This document shows positions 61,620-64,000 of a stretch of DNA of 64,000 bases, in pieces; positions within the stretch are counted from its first letter, which is position 1, and every line of letters begins with the position of its first letter. The position numbers and the translations under genes are program-made. Origin of the DNA: UBA1181 sp045617845 (GTDB lineage Bacteria > Bacteroidota > Bacteroidia > Bacteroidales > Paludibacteraceae); the NCBI GenBank assembly GCA_045617845.1, contig JAZLJL010000066.1, positions 1 to 64,000 of the forward strand, in the 5' to 3' direction. The notes under the pieces are model-generated. The model was not told the origin of the DNA and ran no database searches. It saw nothing but the letters and a program-made list of their open reading frames with translations.

Positions 61620-64000
61620 ATGAAAAGATTATTTTTACTTTTAACATCACTCCTCCTTCTATTTACCCCTTCCTGGGGCCAATTAAGAGTGTTCACAATC
61701 GGCGACTCCACCGTACAAGACTATAACGATGGTTATGCCCCTAGAAAAGGCTGGGGACAAATGCTTCCTTTCTTTTTCGACAAAACCAAAGCGGTTTGTT
61801 ACAACAAGGCAGTGGGAGGAACCAGCTCAAAAAGTTTCTACAACAATCAATGGGCTGCCGTCAGGAACCAATTAAAAAAAGGAGACTACGTATTCATTCA
61901 ATTCGGCATTAACGACAGAAATAGTTCCGACGCTAACCGTTATGCCCCTAAAGGTGTTTTTGAAGAATATATCGAAAAATTCGTAAAAGACACGAAAGCA
62001 AAAGGCGCTATCCCCGTTCTTGTTTCAACTGTCCGCCGCTGTGCTTGGACCAACGGGAAGCCCTACGACTCCTATCACGAGCACCCCCAACTAATGCGCG
62101 ATTTGGCGAAAAAATTGGATCTTCCTCTCGTAGACTTGGACCAATTCTGTTACGACTTATTCACTTCGCAAGGACAGCTTTACGCGGAGCGCTTTTGTAC
62201 CATGCACCTTGTCGCCGGCGAATACACGAATTACAGGAATGGGAATACGGACCAAGTCCACTACCAAGAAATCGGAGCCACAGAAAACGCCCGTTTCGTG
62301 GTGGAAAGCATAGAGAAAAGCAACAATGCAGACCTCAAAAAATTAGCGGCATGCACGCTTCCCCGCCACAAAGTGACCATCAAGATCAATGACCCTTCCA
62401 AATCTCAAGCCATCAGCCGCACAGCAGAATTCCCGGAAGGGATTAATATCACCTTAAAAACCATTCCGCAAAAAAACGCTAAATTTTTAAGATGGGAAGA
62501 TGGTTCCCAAAAGACAATTTCGACTAAATCGCTTTACGTCTTGAAAATGGGTGCTAGCGATGTCACTTACAAAGCCGTTTACGAATCAACCATAAAAGAA
62601 GAGGAGGAACCAGCAACCCCTGCAACAGAAGGGCCTTCCATCAAAATAGACAACAGCAAAAAGGAATTGGTGGCTTCCGAAGCGAAATCGTATCAATGGT
62701 ACTTCAATAATGCTGCCATTAATGGAGCCACCTCACCTACCCTTTCTGTCGCAAACAATGGCACATATTCCGTTGAAATGACTTTAACCGACGGGGGAAA
62801 AGTAAAATTGGACATCTGTGTGACAATCGGTAAAGATGGAACCATTCGCCGTATTTATTTAATTGGAGACTCGACCGTTTGCGACTATAAAGAGAACCAA
62901 TTCCCTATGACAGGTTGGGGGCAAGTCCTCAAATATTTTTTCAATGGAGATATAAAAATAAACAATCATGCTATCGGAGGACGAAGCTCCCGTAGTTTTA
63001 GAGAACAGGGCCGCTGGAAGGCAGTCTTAAACGAATTACAACCTGGCGACTTCGTGTTTATACAATTCGGCCATAACGATCGTGACAACAAGAAAACGGA
63101 ACGATACACTCCTGTCGATAAATACAAATTATATATTGACTCGTTCGTAGTTGAAACACGTGCCAAAGGCGCTATCCCCGTATTAGTTTCTCCTATGGTG
63201 ATGAACGCATGGAACAATTCCGGAATGCGTAATGTCTTTACCGAATCAGGGAATAATTACCAAGGAGCCATGGCAGAGGTGGCCAAATCCCGCAATTGCG
63301 CATTCGTTAATTTAGGAGAAAAATCCCATGCGTTTTTGGGGAAGACATCTTCCGATTATTGTTCCAGATTCTTTTACAACACCTACATAAAAGGCGAATA
63401 CGCCAACTATCCTAACGGGCAAACAGACGGAACACATTTCCAAGAAATGGGGGCTTTAATACTTTGTAGAATAATCACCGAAGAGTTGAAGGCTAACAAT
63501 GATCCTTTTATTCAATCTTTAGTGCACTACATGAAGCCACTATACGAGGTAACGGTTAAAGCGAATATCAACAACCCGGGCAGCATCACATTATCGGGAG
63601 CCTTCCCTGAAGGAGCGCCCGTGACGATGAAAGTGTTGCCTGCCAGCGGGAAGAAATTCCAGAACTGGAATCAAGACGGGAAAAATGTCTCCGATAAGAC
63701 AATCTTCCGATTTACGATGGGCAACAAAAGCACCACATTAACCGCCATGTTTGAAGGCGGATCAGACGTCATCCCTGAGGTAGCGCCCCTACCGACCGAA
63801 TTTCCGTCCGACAAACTCAAAATCGCTTATGTTACCGACCCTACGAACGAGAATTATCCTAACGATAAAATAGAAAATCATTTAAAAGAGGACGAAAACT
63901 TATTTGTTTGGGAAACGGACGCCAAATATCGCGAGATTGATTTATCCATGTTCGACGTAGTCGTCATTAGCGAAAACACGCCTTCCTCAGCAACGATCAT
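61620..64000 (+). CDS. Double CE12 rhamnogalacturonan acetylesterase (partial)
   Basis: At least 793 residues, open to the window end; the stop lies outside. Signal peptide (1-20). First SGNH/GDSL esterase domain (about 22-235): GDST with Ser30, GxND with Asn98, D211/H214 in TDQVHYQEIGA. Divergent InlB-type beta domain (about 243-315: FLRWEDGSQ). Ig-like segment (about 335-405: SYQWYFNNAAINGATSPTL). Second SGNH domain (about 412-635): Ser418, Asn486, D603/H606 in TDGTHFQEMGA. Second InlB-type domain (about 645-715: FQNWNQDGK). From residue about 735 it enters the same module as the PL11 protein (KIAYVTDPTNENYPND, FDVVVISENTPSSATI). Both domains have complete catalytic sets. It should remove acetyl groups from RG-I galacturonic acid and so open it to the lyase. 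A T9SS domain is expected beyond the edge. Confidence 0.9.
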   Translation, partial: MKRLFLLLTSLLLLFTPSWGQLRVFTIGDSTVQDYNDGYAPRKGWGQMLPFFFDKTKAVCYNKAVGGTSSKSFYNNQWAAVRNQLKKGDYVFIQFGINDRNSSDANRYAPKGVFEEYIEKFVKDTKAKGAIPVLVSTVRRCAWTNGKPYDSYHEHPQLMRDLAKKLDLPLVDLDQFCYDLFTSQGQLYAERFCTMHLVAGEYTNYRNGNTDQVHYQEIGATENARFVVESIEKSNNADLKKLAACTLPRHKVTIKINDPSKSQAISRTAEFPEGINITLKTIPQKNAKFLRWEDGSQKTISTKSLYVLKMGASDVTYKAVYESTIKEEEEPATPATEGPSIKIDNSKKELVASEAKSYQWYFNNAAINGATSPTLSVANNGTYSVEMTLTDGGKVKLDICVTIGKDGTIRRIYLIGDSTVCDYKENQFPMTGWGQVLKYFFNGDIKINNHAIGGRSSRSFREQGRWKAVLNELQPGDFVFIQFGHNDRDNKKTERYTPVDKYKLYIDSFVVETRAKGAIPVLVSPMVMNAWNNSGMRNVFTESGNNYQGAMAEVAKSRNCAFVNLGEKSHAFLGKTSSDYCSRFFYNTYIKGEYANYPNGQTDGTHFQEMGALILCRIITEELKANNDPFIQSLVHYMKPLYEVTVKANINNPGSITLSGAFPEGAPVTMKVLPASGKKFQNWNQDGKNVSDKTIFRFTMGNKSTTLTAMFEGGSDVIPEVAPLPTEFPSDKLKIAYVTDPTNENYPNDKIENHLKEDENLFVWETDAKYREIDLSMFDVVVISENTPSSATI

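Overview
This window looks like chromosomal DNA from a Bacteroidota member, most likely a plant-polysaccharide-degrading Bacteroidales. The evidence is consistent along the window: Bacteroidota-type promoters (TTTG, 19-21 bp, TAnnTTTG), type IX secretion (T9SS) sorting domains of both A and B type, PorP/SprF, GldA and GldH homologues, a hybrid two-component regulator, and the glycine-lipid gene pair glsA/glsB. I see no tRNA, CRISPR array, integrase or prophage. Species cannot be fixed from what I can see.

Layout, left to right. (1) At the left edge a very strong leftward promoter with a structured leader, probably of an rRNA-type transcript lying outside the window, then a MurC/Mpl-like ligase. 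(2) 2.4-7.2 kb: a rightward cassette of a repeat-rich secreted protein with a type B T9SS sorting domain, a PD40/OmpA protein and a PorP/SprF protein. (3) 7.2-9.8 kb: serC and serA. (4) 9.9-12.2 kb: one small secreted protein, then about 1.7 kb without a gene that holds a palindrome-rich repeat block flanked by imperfect inverted repeats, and an AT-rich stretch. (5) 12.2-29.3 kb: the whole division and cell wall (dcw) operon on the minus strand, mraZ-rsmH-ftsL-ftsI-murE-mraY-murD-ftsW-murG-murC-ftsQ-ftsA-ftsZ-second ftsZ-yqeY. (6) 29.4-31.4 kb: glsA and glsB. (7) 31.4-43.9 kb: a leftward run of holB, ricT, gldH, a trmB/polyprenyl synthase fusion, an unknown gene, malQ, a GT90 glycosyltransferase, an argE-like peptidase, rnhA, gldA and ybaK. 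(8) 44.2-50.9 kb: argH, rsfS, ftsH, a TonB-receptor-like barrel and a Cys-rich small protein. (9) 51.1-64 kb: a plant-cell-wall region with a GH9 cellulase, a coiled-coil surface protein, a hybrid two-component system, a PL11 rhamnogalacturonan lyase and a protein with two CE12 acetylesterase domains that runs off the window.

How it fits together: the dcw operon makes lipid II and the divisome. The T9SS-linked genes and sorting domains indicate that the cellulase, the pectin lyase and the repeat protein are exported to the surface or the medium. The hybrid two-component regulator sits directly upstream of the rhamnogalacturonan genes, with two 21-bp-spaced direct repeats in between that are candidate binding sites.

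The points most worth following up are the tandem second FtsZ with altered GTP-signature and T7-loop residues, the TrmB/polyprenyl synthase fusion, the unassigned C-terminal module shared by the PL11 and CE12 proteins, and the mosaic codon usage of the PL11 gene.
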